Of a stretch of DNA of 64,000 bases, positions 8,947 through 17,217 are shown piece by piece (within the stretch, counting starts at the first letter, position 1; every line of letters begins with the position of its first letter). This DNA is from JAGSPQ01 sp038206395 (lineage in GTDB: Bacteria; Myxococcota; Myxococcia; Myxococcales; Myxococcaceae). The stretch is taken from positions 1-64,000 of the forward strand of contig JBBRAX010000015.1 in assembly GCA_038206395.1 (NCBI GenBank), in the 5' to 3' direction. A program made the position numbers and the translations under genes. Below the pieces are notes generated by a model, which had not been told where the DNA came from, ran no database searches, and worked only from the letters and a program-made list of their open reading frames with translations.

Positions 8947-9261
8947 ATGAACAAACGCCTGCTGCCCCGCCTTCGCCGCCGCTTGAAGCTCACGCTCGGA
9001 GGCAAGCTTCCCGCCTTCACCGCCGACGTGTCGCCGCAGGGGTTTGCGGTGGAAGCCATGCACATCGCGAGGCCGGGCACCGACGTCTCGGGCTCCATTT
9101 CCATCCAGGGTCAGCAGTTCGACTTCACCGGCAAGGTCTGCTGGGCGAAGCAGGGCGACGTGCGCATGAGCGTGCGCGGCAAGTTCGGCGTTCGCTTCAC
9201 CGGAATCGCGAACCAGTTTTTCGAGCTCTTCCAGACGACGTGGTGCGCGCCGGCGCTCTGA
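8947..9261 (+). CDS. Single-domain PilZ protein
   Basis: 104 residues from the ATG at 8947; an in-frame ATG at 8911 would add 12 residues that do not look conserved. PilZ hallmarks are present: an Arg-rich N-terminal motif (RLRRRLKL) followed by DVSPQGFAVEA, matching the (D/N)xSxxG motif that with RxxxR binds cyclic di-GMP, then beta strands ending GVRFTGI. It probably acts as a cytoplasmic c-di-GMP receptor or adaptor. Its last 65 bases overlap the 3' end of rnhA on the other strand, so the two genes converge with overlapping coding tails. Confidence 0.8.
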   Translation: MNKRLLPRLRRRLKLTLGGKLPAFTADVSPQGFAVEAMHIARPGTDVSGSISIQGQQFDFTGKVCWAKQGDVRMSVRGKFGVRFTGIANQFFELFQTTWCAPAL

Positions 9262-9736
9262 GGTCCGAAGAGGAACCACCCAAATCGGCGAGGCCCTTCA
9301 ACGACGCCTTCGCTTCCCGGGCCCCCTGCGCCGCCAGCGCGTCCGCCCGTTCGTTGCCTTCGTTGCCGTTGTGTCCGCGTACCCACTTCCAGCTGAGCCT
9401 CAATCGGCGCGAGGTGATGGTCGCGTCGGCGGCCCGGACGCTGGCCACGATTGCTGCATCTACTTTCGCGAAGCCGTTGAGCCGCCAGTGCCCGACGCGC
9501 TTCTCGAAGTTTTCGATCAACGACTGGTTGTCCGAGAACACCGTGGCTTCGGCGCCTTCCGGAAGCACGGCCAGCGCCTCGGCGACCGCGCGGTACTCCA
9601 TCACCTTCGCGAGCGTGTCGAGGGCGTGCCCGTGCCCTTCCAGCGGTGCGCCCTGGGGCGTCTTGATGAAGTACCCCCACCCGCCTGGGGCGCGGTCACC
9701 CGCCTTACACGAGCCGTCGGTGTAGCAGAGGTACAT
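9197..9736 (-). CDS. rnhA: Ribonuclease HI
   Basis: 179 residues. The four acidic catalytic positions are in place: D7 (YTDGSC), E47 (VMEYRA), D69 (FSDNQS) and D132 (NERADALA), plus the mobile His at H122 (VRGHNGNEGNERAD). It cleaves the RNA strand of RNA-DNA hybrids, for example in R-loops and primer removal. The core ends near residue 145; the last 35 residues are a basic, Ser/Ala-rich extension not found in the short enterobacterial enzyme, and this part is encoded opposite the 3' end of the PilZ gene. Confidence 0.93.
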   Translation of the reverse strand: MYLCYTDGSCKAGDRAPGGWGYFIKTPQGAPLEGHGHALDTLAKVMEYRAVAEALAVLPEGAEATVFSDNQSLIENFEKRVGHWRLNGFAKVDAAIVASVRAADATITSRRLRLSWKWVRGHNGNEGNERADALAAQGAREAKASLKGLADLGGSSSDLRAPARTTSSGRARKTGSRFR

Positions 9737-9810
9737 CGGGAATCGCCGCCCTCACCGCGACCTCTTACCACCGGGTGCACGGGTGCGCCCTGGCCCAAGC
9801 GAGGAGGCGC

Positions 9811-11016
9811 TCACTGCCAGGGTCTCAGGGCGTCTTCCCATTCGGCCCTCATCGCCTTGAGCGTGGCCCTTGGGATGCGATCGTCTCCGCGCGCGCGTTC
9901 GAGAGTTTCGCGCATCGCAGACGCGATTGCCCTGACAGTTTCTCGCGGCTCAGCGACCCGACAGAGCTCGGTTGCGAAGCGCAGGAGCTCGTCAGGCGCT
10001 GGGTAGTTGCGGTCGCCCTTCGCAGTGAGCTTGAGCGCCATCGTCCGGTCGGTCACCGGCTCACCTCCGCGGTCGTAGGGGTAGATGGTGGTGGTCACGA
10101 CATCGAACACCGGCGCGAGCCATCGGCGCTGATCGTCGTAGAGCACGCCGAAGTTCTTCAGGTGTGCGTCTCCGTTGCGCACGAGGACGCTGAGCGCCAG
10201 CTGGTCGAAGAAGCCAGCCAGCGCCTCGTCGGGGGCGGAACAGAAGAGCGAGATGAGCCGGGTGACGTTTTCATAGCTGCCCCGGTACTTGCGATCTGAC
10301 AGCGCACCCCCCACGCGCAGGTCGAGGAGCGCAGCGAGATCCTCGAAGCCCAGCCGGGTAGGGCCCTTCAGATCGAAGCGATCGATCAACAGCAGCGTTC
10401 CATCGTCCGAGAGCTCATGGCGTGGCACCGCGAGCCCAGCCCGGTAGGCGACCTCGAGGCAGAGGAACTCGTTCGCTGCGAGTCCGGGGTAGCCGGCCCC
10501 CCCCGCCTTCACCAAGACGTTGGGCGCCGGGATGGTCGTGCGATCGGGCACGAGGATCTTGGGTTGCACCCCCGAGAGCCCTGAGCCCGACGACAGGTAC
10601 GCGTCGACCAGCGCTGCGAAGATGCGACCGCCCCTGCCTGAGCCCTCGCTCAACAGGCGAGCCCGGCTCACCTGTCTGGGTTTCGGTGACCGCAGCGACG
10701 TCGGTTCGCGGTAACCGAGGCGGCCAATGCCGTTTTCCCCGATGAGCGCGAGGAGCTGCATCTTCGTCGGTGGCGTCTTCGGCGAACGCTCACGAAGCTG
10801 CGCGAGAAGAAAGCCCTCGGGCAGGTTCATGTCCATCACCGCGAAGAGCTCGTTGTCGCGGAAGCTTCGATCGTCCGGCGACATGATGAGCGAGACGGGC
10901 CGCTTGGCGGCGGGCGAATAGTCGAACTCGAACTGGCTGCGACGCGTCAGCCGGCCACTGGGCTCTTTGCCCGCGAAGACATCGAGCTCGACGACCCGCT
11001 GGCTGAAGTCGATCAC
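9811..11016 (-). CDS. hipA: HipA-type toxin serine/threonine kinase
   Basis: 401 residues, starting at a GTG (11016-11014) that directly abuts the TAG of hipB. Domain order fits HipA: N-terminal subdomain with NLPEGFLL (about 64-71), the Gly-rich SGVQPK (148-153) near the autophosphorylation/ATP loop, the catalytic loop NGDAHLKN (281-288, catalytic D283, N288) and the metal-binding D305 in PVFDVV. HipA kinases phosphorylate aminoacyl-tRNA synthetases and cause growth arrest until neutralised by HipB. Length is close to the usual 430. The pair sits next to a nitrilase fragment, which hints at arrival by transfer. Confidence 0.93.
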   Translation of the reverse strand: MIDFSQRVVELDVFAGKEPSGRLTRRSQFEFDYSPAAKRPVSLIMSPDDRSFRDNELFAVMDMNLPEGFLLAQLRERSPKTPPTKMQLLALIGENGIGRLGYREPTSLRSPKPRQVSRARLLSEGSGRGGRIFAALVDAYLSSGSGLSGVQPKILVPDRTTIPAPNVLVKAGGAGYPGLAANEFLCLEVAYRAGLAVPRHELSDDGTLLLIDRFDLKGPTRLGFEDLAALLDLRVGGALSDRKYRGSYENVTRLISLFCSAPDEALAGFFDQLALSVLVRNGDAHLKNFGVLYDDQRRWLAPVFDVVTTTIYPYDRGGEPVTDRTMALKLTAKGDRNYPAPDELLRFATELCRVAEPRETVRAIASAMRETLERARGDDRIPRATLKAMRAEWEDALRPWQ

Positions 11017-11295
11017 CTACGCGTCCTCATGGACGTCGGGGAAGAGCTTGCGCATGTCAGCCCCGCGCAAGGCGGGCTTCTTCTCGAAGGCGATCTGGTG
11101 CCCCATCGCGTCGAGCAATCGCGCGAGTGACGAGGCGTCAACCACTTCCCCCCGTTCGAGCCGGTGAATCGTGTCGCGGCTCACCCGGGCGCGCGTTGAC
11201 AGACTCAGTTGGGTCCACTCCAGCTGCTTGCGCAACGATCGGAAACGTCCCCCAAGCTCACGCATCAACAGCGCTTTGTCAGCCATGTCGGACAT
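11017..11295 (-). CDS. hipB: HipB-type antitoxin, Xre-family repressor
   Basis: 92 residues. The helix-turn-helix spans roughly residues 14-55 (LGGRFRSLRKQLEWTQ, then STRARVSRDTIHRLERGE), the classic Cro/Xre pattern. It should bind HipA and repress the operon. The start chosen is ATG at 11295; a second ATG at 11286 (MADKALL) is equally possible and would place the whole palindromic operator upstream of the coding region. The TAG stop at 11017-11019 is immediately followed by the GTG of hipA. Confidence 0.9.
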   Translation of the reverse strand: MSDMADKALLMRELGGRFRSLRKQLEWTQLSLSTRARVSRDTIHRLERGEVVDASSLARLLDAMGHQIAFEKKPALRGADMRKLFPDVHEDA

Positions 11296-11316
11296 CTTGC
11301 CTGAACAATGTCCGAC
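11287..11316. promoter_or_regulatory. Inverted repeat, probable HipB operator
   Basis: Perfect 9-base arms GTCGGACAT (11287-11295) and ATGTCCGAC (11308-11316) separated by 12 bases, placed over the hipB start codon. Spacing of about 21 bases between arm centres corresponds to two helical turns, suitable for a dimeric Xre repressor. Autoregulation of hipBA by such sites is established in E. coli, though with a different sequence. Confidence 0.6.
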
Positions 11317-11357
11317 TTGTCATGCAGACCTCGGGAGTGCGACCCTGCGGCGGTGGG

Positions 11358-11546
11358 TCACGACCTGCAGCGCGAGGCGAGGAAGCCGGTCGCCGTCTGA
11401 AGCTCGAGGTCTGCGACCAGCAGCCCTTGCTGGCCGTACGGCTGCCACGCGTCGGGGCGGGCGATCGCTGAGGTGGTCGGCGAGCCAGCGCTCGCGTAGT
11501 TCACGCTCGCGACGTCGCAGGTGTTCTCAGCCGCACGGCACAGCAC
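11358..11546 (-). pseudogene. Carbon-nitrogen hydrolase (nitrilase family) C-terminal fragment
   Basis: The frame reads CRAAENTCDVASVNYAS, then SPTTSAIARPD, then YGQQGLLVADLELQTATG. This is the usual end of nitrilase-superfamily proteins, where the Arg-Ala-x-Glu-Asn-x-x-x-Val stretch follows the catalytic Cys domain and a Gly-Leu-x-x-(A/V)-D-(L/I) strand closes the fold. The catalytic Glu, Lys and Cys region is missing, because upstream of 11546 the sequence runs into the stop of the lipoprotein gene that ends at 11557. It is an N-terminally deleted relic. The rest of the 11296-11556 gap holds only the hipBA operator. Confidence 0.6.
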
Positions 11547-11556
11547 GGCGGAACAC

Positions 11557-12645
11557 TCACGGACACGTCTGCTCGAAGGTCCAATCGAGCTTCGCGGTCT
11601 CGATCGCCGCGCTCAGAATGATCTTCCCAGCATGGCAGAGGACGCCGCCCGTGCCGCCGACCTTGAAGTCCATCAACTCGAGGTCGGTGGGGAGGCTGGG
11701 CTGATCGCGGCCCGCGACAAGCACTTCGACCCCCGCGGTGGGCGACGTGATGCGACCTGCGCCACCGACCGCGAGCGTGCCGTCCTTCAGCAGCCAGGCG
11801 AGCATGAACCTGGGCGACAGCGTCGTGATTTTGTCGGGCGCCGCATCGCCGAGCCGCTGCGTATCCGCATCGACACAGATGACGGGCGCGCAGCTGAGCT
11901 CAGCGGCCAGGCGCACGCTGCCGGACACGACGTCTGAGATCGCAGCGACCCGAATGGTCTGAAGCCGCTCGGCCGCGCCGGACTTCAGCCGCAGCGTCGC
12001 GACGCCCGGCTTGATCGCGCGGACGCTGTAGTTCTCAGGAGCAGACGTGATCTCGACGATCCCCGCGGGCTCGGCAGTGATGACCATCTTGCCAGTGACG
12101 ATCGCACCCTTGCTCATCGGCTGTGCCTTCCACGCGAAGTTCGCGCCGGGGAACACCGCGTTCGGGCCAGGGCACGCGTAGTCGCGGTCGCAGGTGAGCG
12201 CGATCGCGTCGATGGTGACGAAGGTCACCTTGGTGGAGTCCACGAGCACCGTGCCGTCCTTCAGGCGCGCGGTGACGGTGAGCGTGAACGTGCCTTCGAC
12301 GAGCCCCGTGACGCTGAGCTCCGTGCCGGTGATCGAGGTGCTGCAGCCGCCTTGATCGCACGTCGCGTCAAGCAACGTCTCGATGGGCGAGAGAACGCCG
12401 GCGAACTGGCAGCGCACCGTGGTTGTTTTGCCGCTCAAGCTCAGCGGCGTCGCGAAGGTTGCGCAGTTGTATTGCCCTTCCTCGGCGCGGAAGACCGTCA
12501 CGTAGGTGGCGTCGCCGAGCCCCGAGGTGCTCGCGTAGAGCGTGAGGTTCGCGCGCTCGCCCGTGTTGGCGTTTCGGTACTCGGTGAAGGGCTCGGAGCC
12601 ACAACCGGCGGCGACGACAGCAATCAAGAGCAGGTGCTTGGTCAT
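11557..12645 (-). CDS. Hypothetical lipoprotein with Ig-like domains
   Basis: 362 residues from the ATG at 12645 (MTKHLLLIAVVAAGCGSEP); the open frame extends six codons further up but the lipobox VAAGC then sits at the normal distance from this start. The mature part is Thr/Val-rich with repeated beta-strand patterns (TFTLTVTARLKDGT, GVATLRLKSGAAE) suggesting three or so Ig-like folds, and has several scattered Cys. No enzyme motif is seen. It is probably anchored in the outer membrane. Monocistronic by spacing. Confidence 0.7.
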   Translation of the reverse strand: MTKHLLLIAVVAAGCGSEPFTEYRNANTGERANLTLYASTSGLGDATYVTVFRAEEGQYNCATFATPLSLSGKTTTVRCQFAGVLSPIETLLDATCDQGGCSTSITGTELSVTGLVEGTFTLTVTARLKDGTVLVDSTKVTFVTIDAIALTCDRDYACPGPNAVFPGANFAWKAQPMSKGAIVTGKMVITAEPAGIVEITSAPENYSVRAIKPGVATLRLKSGAAERLQTIRVAAISDVVSGSVRLAAELSCAPVICVDADTQRLGDAAPDKITTLSPRFMLAWLLKDGTLAVGGAGRITSPTAGVEVLVAGRDQPSLPTDLELMDFKVGGTGGVLCHAGKIILSAAIETAKLDWTFEQTCP

Positions 12646-12754
12646 GACAGTCAACCGTAGCAAACGTTAAACCAGCCTTTCTCATCCGGAGCGAGCCACC
12701 GGGTGTGCAGACCGATGCACACCGCTGCGCAGCGCTCGCCAGGGGGTGGGTTCC

Positions 12755-14212
12755 CTACTCGCGCGAGACCTCGACCCCGTCCCACGCGCCGCTCAGCAGC
12801 GTCTTCAGCTGCGCCGGGCTGACCTCGATCGCGCCGGTTCTCGAGAGGGGGTCGGCGATGACGTAGTTGCCGTTGGGCGCCTTGCCCATCACGGTGACGA
12901 AGTGGCCGCCCGGGTCGCGGTGGTTGAGGTAGTCGCCCGCGGCCGACTGGCTTTTGCCCCACGCGCTCCAGGTGGTGCCGCTGCCGACGATCATCGGGTG
13001 GCCGGCGGCGATCGCGGCGTCGATCGCCTCGACCGTGAGCGGGCGCACCGTGGTGGCGACGCCGCCGTTGGCCTCGATCGCCTTGACCAGCTGCCCGTTA
13101 CCGGTGTTCTGGGACTTGGTCGAGTCGTAGCCGAGCGCCGCGTCGCGCATCGCGTCGATGGTCTTCTCTGCGTCCGCCGGCGACGGGTGCGGCAGCAGCC
13201 CGAGCGCGCCCAGCGCCATCGCCACCGAGGTCGGCCCACAATCCGAGTACCCGAACGGAGCGCCCTGCGCGCTGTTCCACTCAGTCGGGCCCCACTGGCT
13301 GAGGAAGTTCTGGTTGGCCTCGGCGACGCTCGTCGCGGTGCCGAGCTTCGCGGGCGGCGCGAGGTCGGCGCCATCGACTCCGCGGACGTAGAGCATCCCG
13401 TCGGCGGTCGCGAGCACGTAGCCTTGATCGAAGTTCTGGCGCACCGAGCCGTCGGGCAGCGTCTGGGCGGCGCTGGTCGGCAGCCCGAGCTGATCGCGGT
13501 TTGCGAGCGCGGGGCCAGAAGCAACCGGTGCGACGAGCGGCCGTGGCCCAGCCAACGCCGAAGCAGTCGACGCGTCGATGGTGCCCGTCTGCGGCAGGCC
13601 GTTGTCCTGCTGGAACTGCTTCACCGCGGCCTCGGTCTTCGGGCCGAACGCCGTGCCATATCCGCCATTCTGGGTGAACGCGGCGTCGACGTAGCCCATG
13701 CGCATCAAATCATCCTGTAGCTGCTTCACTTGCGCCGGCGTCCCGCCTCCCTTCGCCAGGCCCACCAGCGCGCCGGCGTTCGGATCTCCCACGGGCGCGC
13801 CAGGGTAGGTGGTGCCGGGGACGATCGGCGCAGGCGGCGTCTGGGGCCCGAGCGCCGCCACCGTGGCCGCGTCGATCTTCCCCGTCACCGCCAGCCCCTT
13901 CTCGGCCTGCAGCTTCTTCACCGCCGCCTCGGTCAGCGGCCCGAACGTGTTGCCGTAGCCGCTGTTCGACGCAGCCGTCGCCGCGAGGTAGCCCATCCGG
14001 ATCAGGTCGTCCTGCAGTTGCTTGATTTGCGGGTTGCGCCCGGTCGCGCCTTTCGCCAGCCCCAGCAGCGCGCCCGCGTTCGGGTCGCCCAGCCGCTGCG
14101 TCGGGGCGGCGGAGAACGAGCTTCGGGTCGAGGCCTGCGGCCGGCTCGGCGTGGTAGCCCGTGTGGTCGACGAGGGGACAGCGTGACGAACGGCGAGGGC
14201 GCGAATCTGCAT
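12755..14212 (-). CDS. C39-like cysteine peptidase with two peptidoglycan-binding repeats
   Basis: 485 residues. Two PG_binding_1-like repeats lie at about 60-120 and 155-220 (QLQDDLIRMGY with TFGPLTEAAVKKLQ; QLQDDLMRMGY with AFGPKTEAAVKQFQ). The catalytic domain follows from about 305: Cys325 in SDCGPTSVAMAL, His437 in GGHFVTVMG and Asp454 in IADPLS, the triad of C39-like (Peptidase_C39_2) proteins. It may cleave peptide cross-links or process peptides at the wall. There is no obvious signal peptide at the annotated start (MQIRALAVRHAVPSS), so export would need another route or a different start. Confidence 0.8.
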   Translation of the reverse strand: MQIRALAVRHAVPSSTTRATTPSRPQASTRSSFSAAPTQRLGDPNAGALLGLAKGATGRNPQIKQLQDDLIRMGYLAATAASNSGYGNTFGPLTEAAVKKLQAEKGLAVTGKIDAATVAALGPQTPPAPIVPGTTYPGAPVGDPNAGALVGLAKGGGTPAQVKQLQDDLMRMGYVDAAFTQNGGYGTAFGPKTEAAVKQFQQDNGLPQTGTIDASTASALAGPRPLVAPVASGPALANRDQLGLPTSAAQTLPDGSVRQNFDQGYVLATADGMLYVRGVDGADLAPPAKLGTATSVAEANQNFLSQWGPTEWNSAQGAPFGYSDCGPTSVAMALGALGLLPHPSPADAEKTIDAMRDAALGYDSTKSQNTGNGQLVKAIEANGGVATTVRPLTVEAIDAAIAAGHPMIVGSGTTWSAWGKSQSAAGDYLNHRDPGGHFVTVMGKAPNGNYVIADPLSRTGAIEVSPAQLKTLLSGAWDGVEVSRE

Positions 14213-14316
14213 GGCGGCTCCGGGACAAGTGCGGCAGTCCTTTGGTTATCCGCACCACGCAGGCCCAGGCTTTTCCCAAAACCGGGAGCCCGCTTTACAA
14301 ACCTGTGGCCACCGCC

Positions 14317-15600
14317 CTACGGCGCGAACAGCTTGTCCGTCCACTGCACCGCTTCGCGATATGCGGCCGCGACCGCCATCTCACTGAGCCCCATCGTGCC
14401 GGCGAGGTAGCCCATCTTGCTCCACTCGGCGTGCTCGACGGCGATGACCGTATTGAGCACGGTGCCCAGGTGCCCGGCGCGGTCGAGCAGCGCGGCCCGC
14501 AGCGGCCCAACGACGGAAAGCTGGGCCAGCGTCTCGGCGATCGGCTTGCCCGTCATCACGTCGAGCAGTGAGAGCATCCCGAGCAGGAACAGCTCGAGCT
14601 CGTTCGACCCGGGCCGGCGCTTCAGCTCGAGCTGCTCGCAGAACCGCGCGCGAACGAGCGAGGTGACGACGAGCTCGGGAGGCAGGTTCTCCCCCAGCCC
14701 CGACGCCGCCAGCACCGCCACCCACTTGCGAAACGGCTTCTCGCCCAGCAGCACCAGCGCCTGCTTGATCGACGTGACCTTCTGGAACCAGCCGAACATT
14801 GCCGAGTTCAGGTACCGCAGCAGCTTCACGGACAACGAGACGTCCTGCTTGATGACTTCCTGAAGCTTCATCACGTCGAACGCGGGATCATTCGCGAGCT
14901 GAATCAGCCGCAGGTAGTTCACCTTCACCGTCGGGATCTCGCGCGCCGAGAGCATCTGCGGCCGGGCGAAGAAGTACCCCTGCACCAGCGAGTAGCCGCA
15001 GGCGACCGCCTCGGCGTAGTCCTCGGCAGTCTCGACCTTCTCGGCGAGGAACTTTCGCCCGAGCCGGGCGTGCCGGGTGACGACCGCGCGGCGCTCGGGC
15101 GGCGGCGTCGCCAGGAAATCAATCTTGATGATGTCGGCGAAGTCGATCAGCGCCTCGTAGCCAGGCCGAAACACGAAGTCGTCGAGCGCGATCGTGAACC
15201 CCGCCTTGCGCAGCGCCCGGCACGCCGCGATCACCTCGGCGTCCGGCTCGACGGTCTCGAGGATCTCGACGGTGGTGCTGCGGGGCGGCAGCGAGTGCAG
15301 CAGCCCGCCCACCAACACGTCTCGGGTCACGTTGAAGAACAGCTTCCGGTTGCCCGCCAGCGCCTCGAGCCCGAACACGTTGAGCGCGTCATGAATGGTG
15401 CGGGCGCTCGCCCAGTGGGCGTCAACCTTGGGGAACGCGTTGTTCGGCGTGTTGCGGAACAGCAGCTCGTACCCACTGACCCTGAGCTTGAGGTCGAAGA
15501 TCGGCTGCCGCGCGACGAACAGGTCGTGGGGGAAGTCTCGGCCTGCGATTGCTTGTGCTGGAGCTTTCACGGTCAGAATGGGTAGCAGCGCCGATGCCAC
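14317..15600 (-). CDS. EAL-HDOD (YuxH-type) signalling protein
   Basis: 427 residues. The N-terminal 230 residues form a degenerate EAL domain starting FVARQPIFDLKLRVSGYELLFRN, with ILETVEP, DDFVF and IIKIDFL later; the EAL triplet itself is replaced by ELL, so c-di-GMP hydrolysis is doubtful. The HDOD domain follows (about 235-420: DVSLSVKLLRYLNSAMFGW, SIKQALVLLGEKPFRKWV). This architecture is common in Myxococcota and other Proteobacteria as a signalling scaffold. It could work with the PilZ protein and the second HDOD protein in this window, but no genetic linkage shows that. Confidence 0.85.
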   Translation of the reverse strand: MASALLPILTVKAPAQAIAGRDFPHDLFVARQPIFDLKLRVSGYELLFRNTPNNAFPKVDAHWASARTIHDALNVFGLEALAGNRKLFFNVTRDVLVGGLLHSLPPRSTTVEILETVEPDAEVIAACRALRKAGFTIALDDFVFRPGYEALIDFADIIKIDFLATPPPERRAVVTRHARLGRKFLAEKVETAEDYAEAVACGYSLVQGYFFARPQMLSAREIPTVKVNYLRLIQLANDPAFDVMKLQEVIKQDVSLSVKLLRYLNSAMFGWFQKVTSIKQALVLLGEKPFRKWVAVLAASGLGENLPPELVVTSLVRARFCEQLELKRRPGSNELELFLLGMLSLLDVMTGKPIAETLAQLSVVGPLRAALLDRAGHLGTVLNTVIAVEHAEWSKMGYLAGTMGLSEMAVAAAYREAVQWTDKLFAP

Positions 15601-15669
15601 GCTCAGGGCCGTGGAATCCTTGCGCCGTCACGAGGTCGACGGCGACCCGGGGCAGGTCTTCGACCCGGG

Positions 15670-15981
15670 TCACCCCCGACAGTTGGGCGGCGCATGGCAC
15701 TGGCAGCAGGTGGTTTGCGGAAGGGGGTGCCCGTCACAGCTCTGCGAGCCGCAGGTGCGACTCGCCGCGTTCGCGCTGCACGCGAGCGTCGCGATGCCGA
15801 TCGGCCGGGTGTCGCCCCCGCGATCGGCGATGGTGCCGCCGCCCACTGCGCACGAGGCGGCGATCAACTCCGCGTCCGCAGCGTCCACGGCGTGCTGACG
15901 TCGAGCGCCACGGCCTCTGCGCGAATCTGCCGCGCCTGCGCTGGTGTGGGTGGGGTCGACTGCCTCAGGGGGCTGCAGCAT
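15670..15981 (-). CDS. Doubtful Cys-containing open frame in a 364-bp gap
   Basis: A frame of up to 103 residues lies between the sigma operon and the EAL-HDOD gene. The part from about residue 30 on (ELIAASCAVGGGTIADRGG, RPIGIATLACSANAASRTC, then TTCCQCHAPPNC) has a plausible composition with eight or so Cys and could be a small exported protein or the tail of a broken one. The N-terminal end overlaps the previous gene and has no signal peptide. No family is recognised. Beyond this, 15601-15964 shows nothing. Confidence 0.2.
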   Translation of the reverse strand: MLQPPEAVDPTHTSAGAADSRRGRGARRQHAVDAADAELIAASCAVGGGTIADRGGDTRPIGIATLACSANAASRTCGSQSCDGHPLPQTTCCQCHAPPNCRG

Positions 15982-16684
15982 CGATCGCGCCGCGCAGCAG
16001 GCTCGCCGGGTACTTCGCCCGGAACTTCGTCGCCAGCGACTTCGCTTCGTCGGCGCGGCCTTCGCCGGCGAGCGCCAGCACCTGCAGTGCCATTCGTTCT
16101 TCCGCGAGCAGGCCCGAGGGGTAACGGCGCTCGTGCTCGGCGAGCGCGCTCAACGCACCCTTCGTGTCGCGGCGCGCCATCGCGGAGCGCGCCTGCTCGA
16201 GGAAGCTGCGCTCTTCACCGAGCGTGTCGACCGCCACACTCTTCACAGCACGCGGAACCACGGCGGGCTTCACGACCTCAGGCGCTGGCACGACCACGGG
16301 TGCCGGTTCGACCACCCGCGGCGTGACCACGACCATCGGCGCAGGTATCGAATGCGGCACCACCACGGCGTGAATTCCCGCGCCGACGGCTCCACCGACC
16401 GCGAAGGCCGCGACGCCGACCCCGACCACCAGCTTCGTGACGGCCGCCGTTCCCCACGCCACGGTTCCAGCCGAGATCTTCGTCGCGACTGTGCCTGTGC
16501 TCAGCCCGCCGTCGCCAGCGCCTCCGCCTCCACCTCCACCAGCACCGCCCAAGAAGAGATCGCCTGAGATCCGCGCCAGCATTCGCGCCTTCAGCGCAGC
16601 CGACGCCGCCGGCGCCGCGCGCTCGACGTCCAACAGGTTCTGCAGCTCTTTCGGAAGCGGGTCGAGATCGTCAGGCCCCATCAC
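15965..16684 (-). CDS. Single-pass membrane TPR protein, probable partner of the ECF sigma factor
   Basis: 239 residues. The N-terminal cytoplasmic part (1-75) ends in a Gly-rich stretch; a membrane helix follows (about 84-108, KLVVGVGVAAFAVGGAVGAG), then a Pro/Val-rich linker and a C-terminal helical domain (about 150-239) with EQARSAMARRDTKGALSALA and YPSGLLAEER, typical of YbgF/TPR tails. Its start overlaps the sigma-factor stop by four bases (ATGA). An anti-sigma-like role in the membrane is the natural inference, though no zinc anti-sigma motif is seen. Confidence 0.75.
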   Translation of the reverse strand: MMGPDDLDPLPKELQNLLDVERAAPAASAALKARMLARISGDLFLGGAGGGGGGGAGDGGLSTGTVATKISAGTVAWGTAAVTKLVVGVGVAAFAVGGAVGAGIHAVVVPHSIPAPMVVVTPRVVEPAPVVVPAPEVVKPAVVPRAVKSVAVDTLGEERSFLEQARSAMARRDTKGALSALAEHERRYPSGLLAEERMALQVLALAGEGRADEAKSLATKFRAKYPASLLRGAIDAAAP

Positions 16685-17205
16685 GCGCCTCCTTTGAGCC
16701 TGGCCACGGCTTCCGAAAAATCCCTTCGCGCCAATCGCAGCCGGGAGTAGGCGGTGTTGAGTGGAAGCTCGAGCGACGCCGCAATTTCGGGGATCGCGAT
16801 TCCATCGATGTCGTGCATGACGAACACTGCGCGGCGCTCGATCGGAACTTCTTCCAGCGCCTTGCGCACGAGAAGGCGGGCCTGCTTCTGGGCCACCGCT
16901 TCGTCCGGCGCGATCGCGTCATCCGCAGAGTCCGCTTCTTCATCGGACACCTCGCGATGCTGATACGCGCGCTGCCGGGAATCGGAAGCCACCCGGTACG
17001 CGATGCCGAACAGCCAGGGTCGTAGGGGCCGCGTCGGGTCGTAGTCCTTCAGCTTTCTCCACGCGGTGATGAAGACGTCGTGGCAAAGGTCTTCGCGGTT
17101 CGCATCGCGCACGCCCAACCGGCGCAGCGTGTTCCAGACGTAGTCGAATTCCGCCTTGTACAGGCGCTGGAACTCTTCCGGCGGAAGGCTGAGCGCGACC
17201 TGCAT
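16681..17205 (-). CDS. ECF-type RNA polymerase sigma factor
   Basis: 174 residues. Sigma region 2 is evident (YKAEFDYVWNTLRRLGV, then EDLCHDVFITAWRKL and PWLFGIAYRVA), followed after an acidic linker by region 4 (VPIERRAVFVMHDIDGIAIPEIA, then LNTAYSRLRLARRDF). It directs RNA polymerase to a specialised promoter set in response to an envelope signal. The downstream gene overlaps it by four bases and encodes a membrane protein that is likely to control it; the two upstream genes encode envelope proteins, so the four form one unit. Confidence 0.9.
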   Translation of the reverse strand: MQVALSLPPEEFQRLYKAEFDYVWNTLRRLGVRDANREDLCHDVFITAWRKLKDYDPTRPLRPWLFGIAYRVASDSRQRAYQHREVSDEEADSADDAIAPDEAVAQKQARLLVRKALEEVPIERRAVFVMHDIDGIAIPEIAASLELPLNTAYSRLRLARRDFSEAVARLKGGA

Positions 17206-17217
17206 GGCGGGCGCTAT

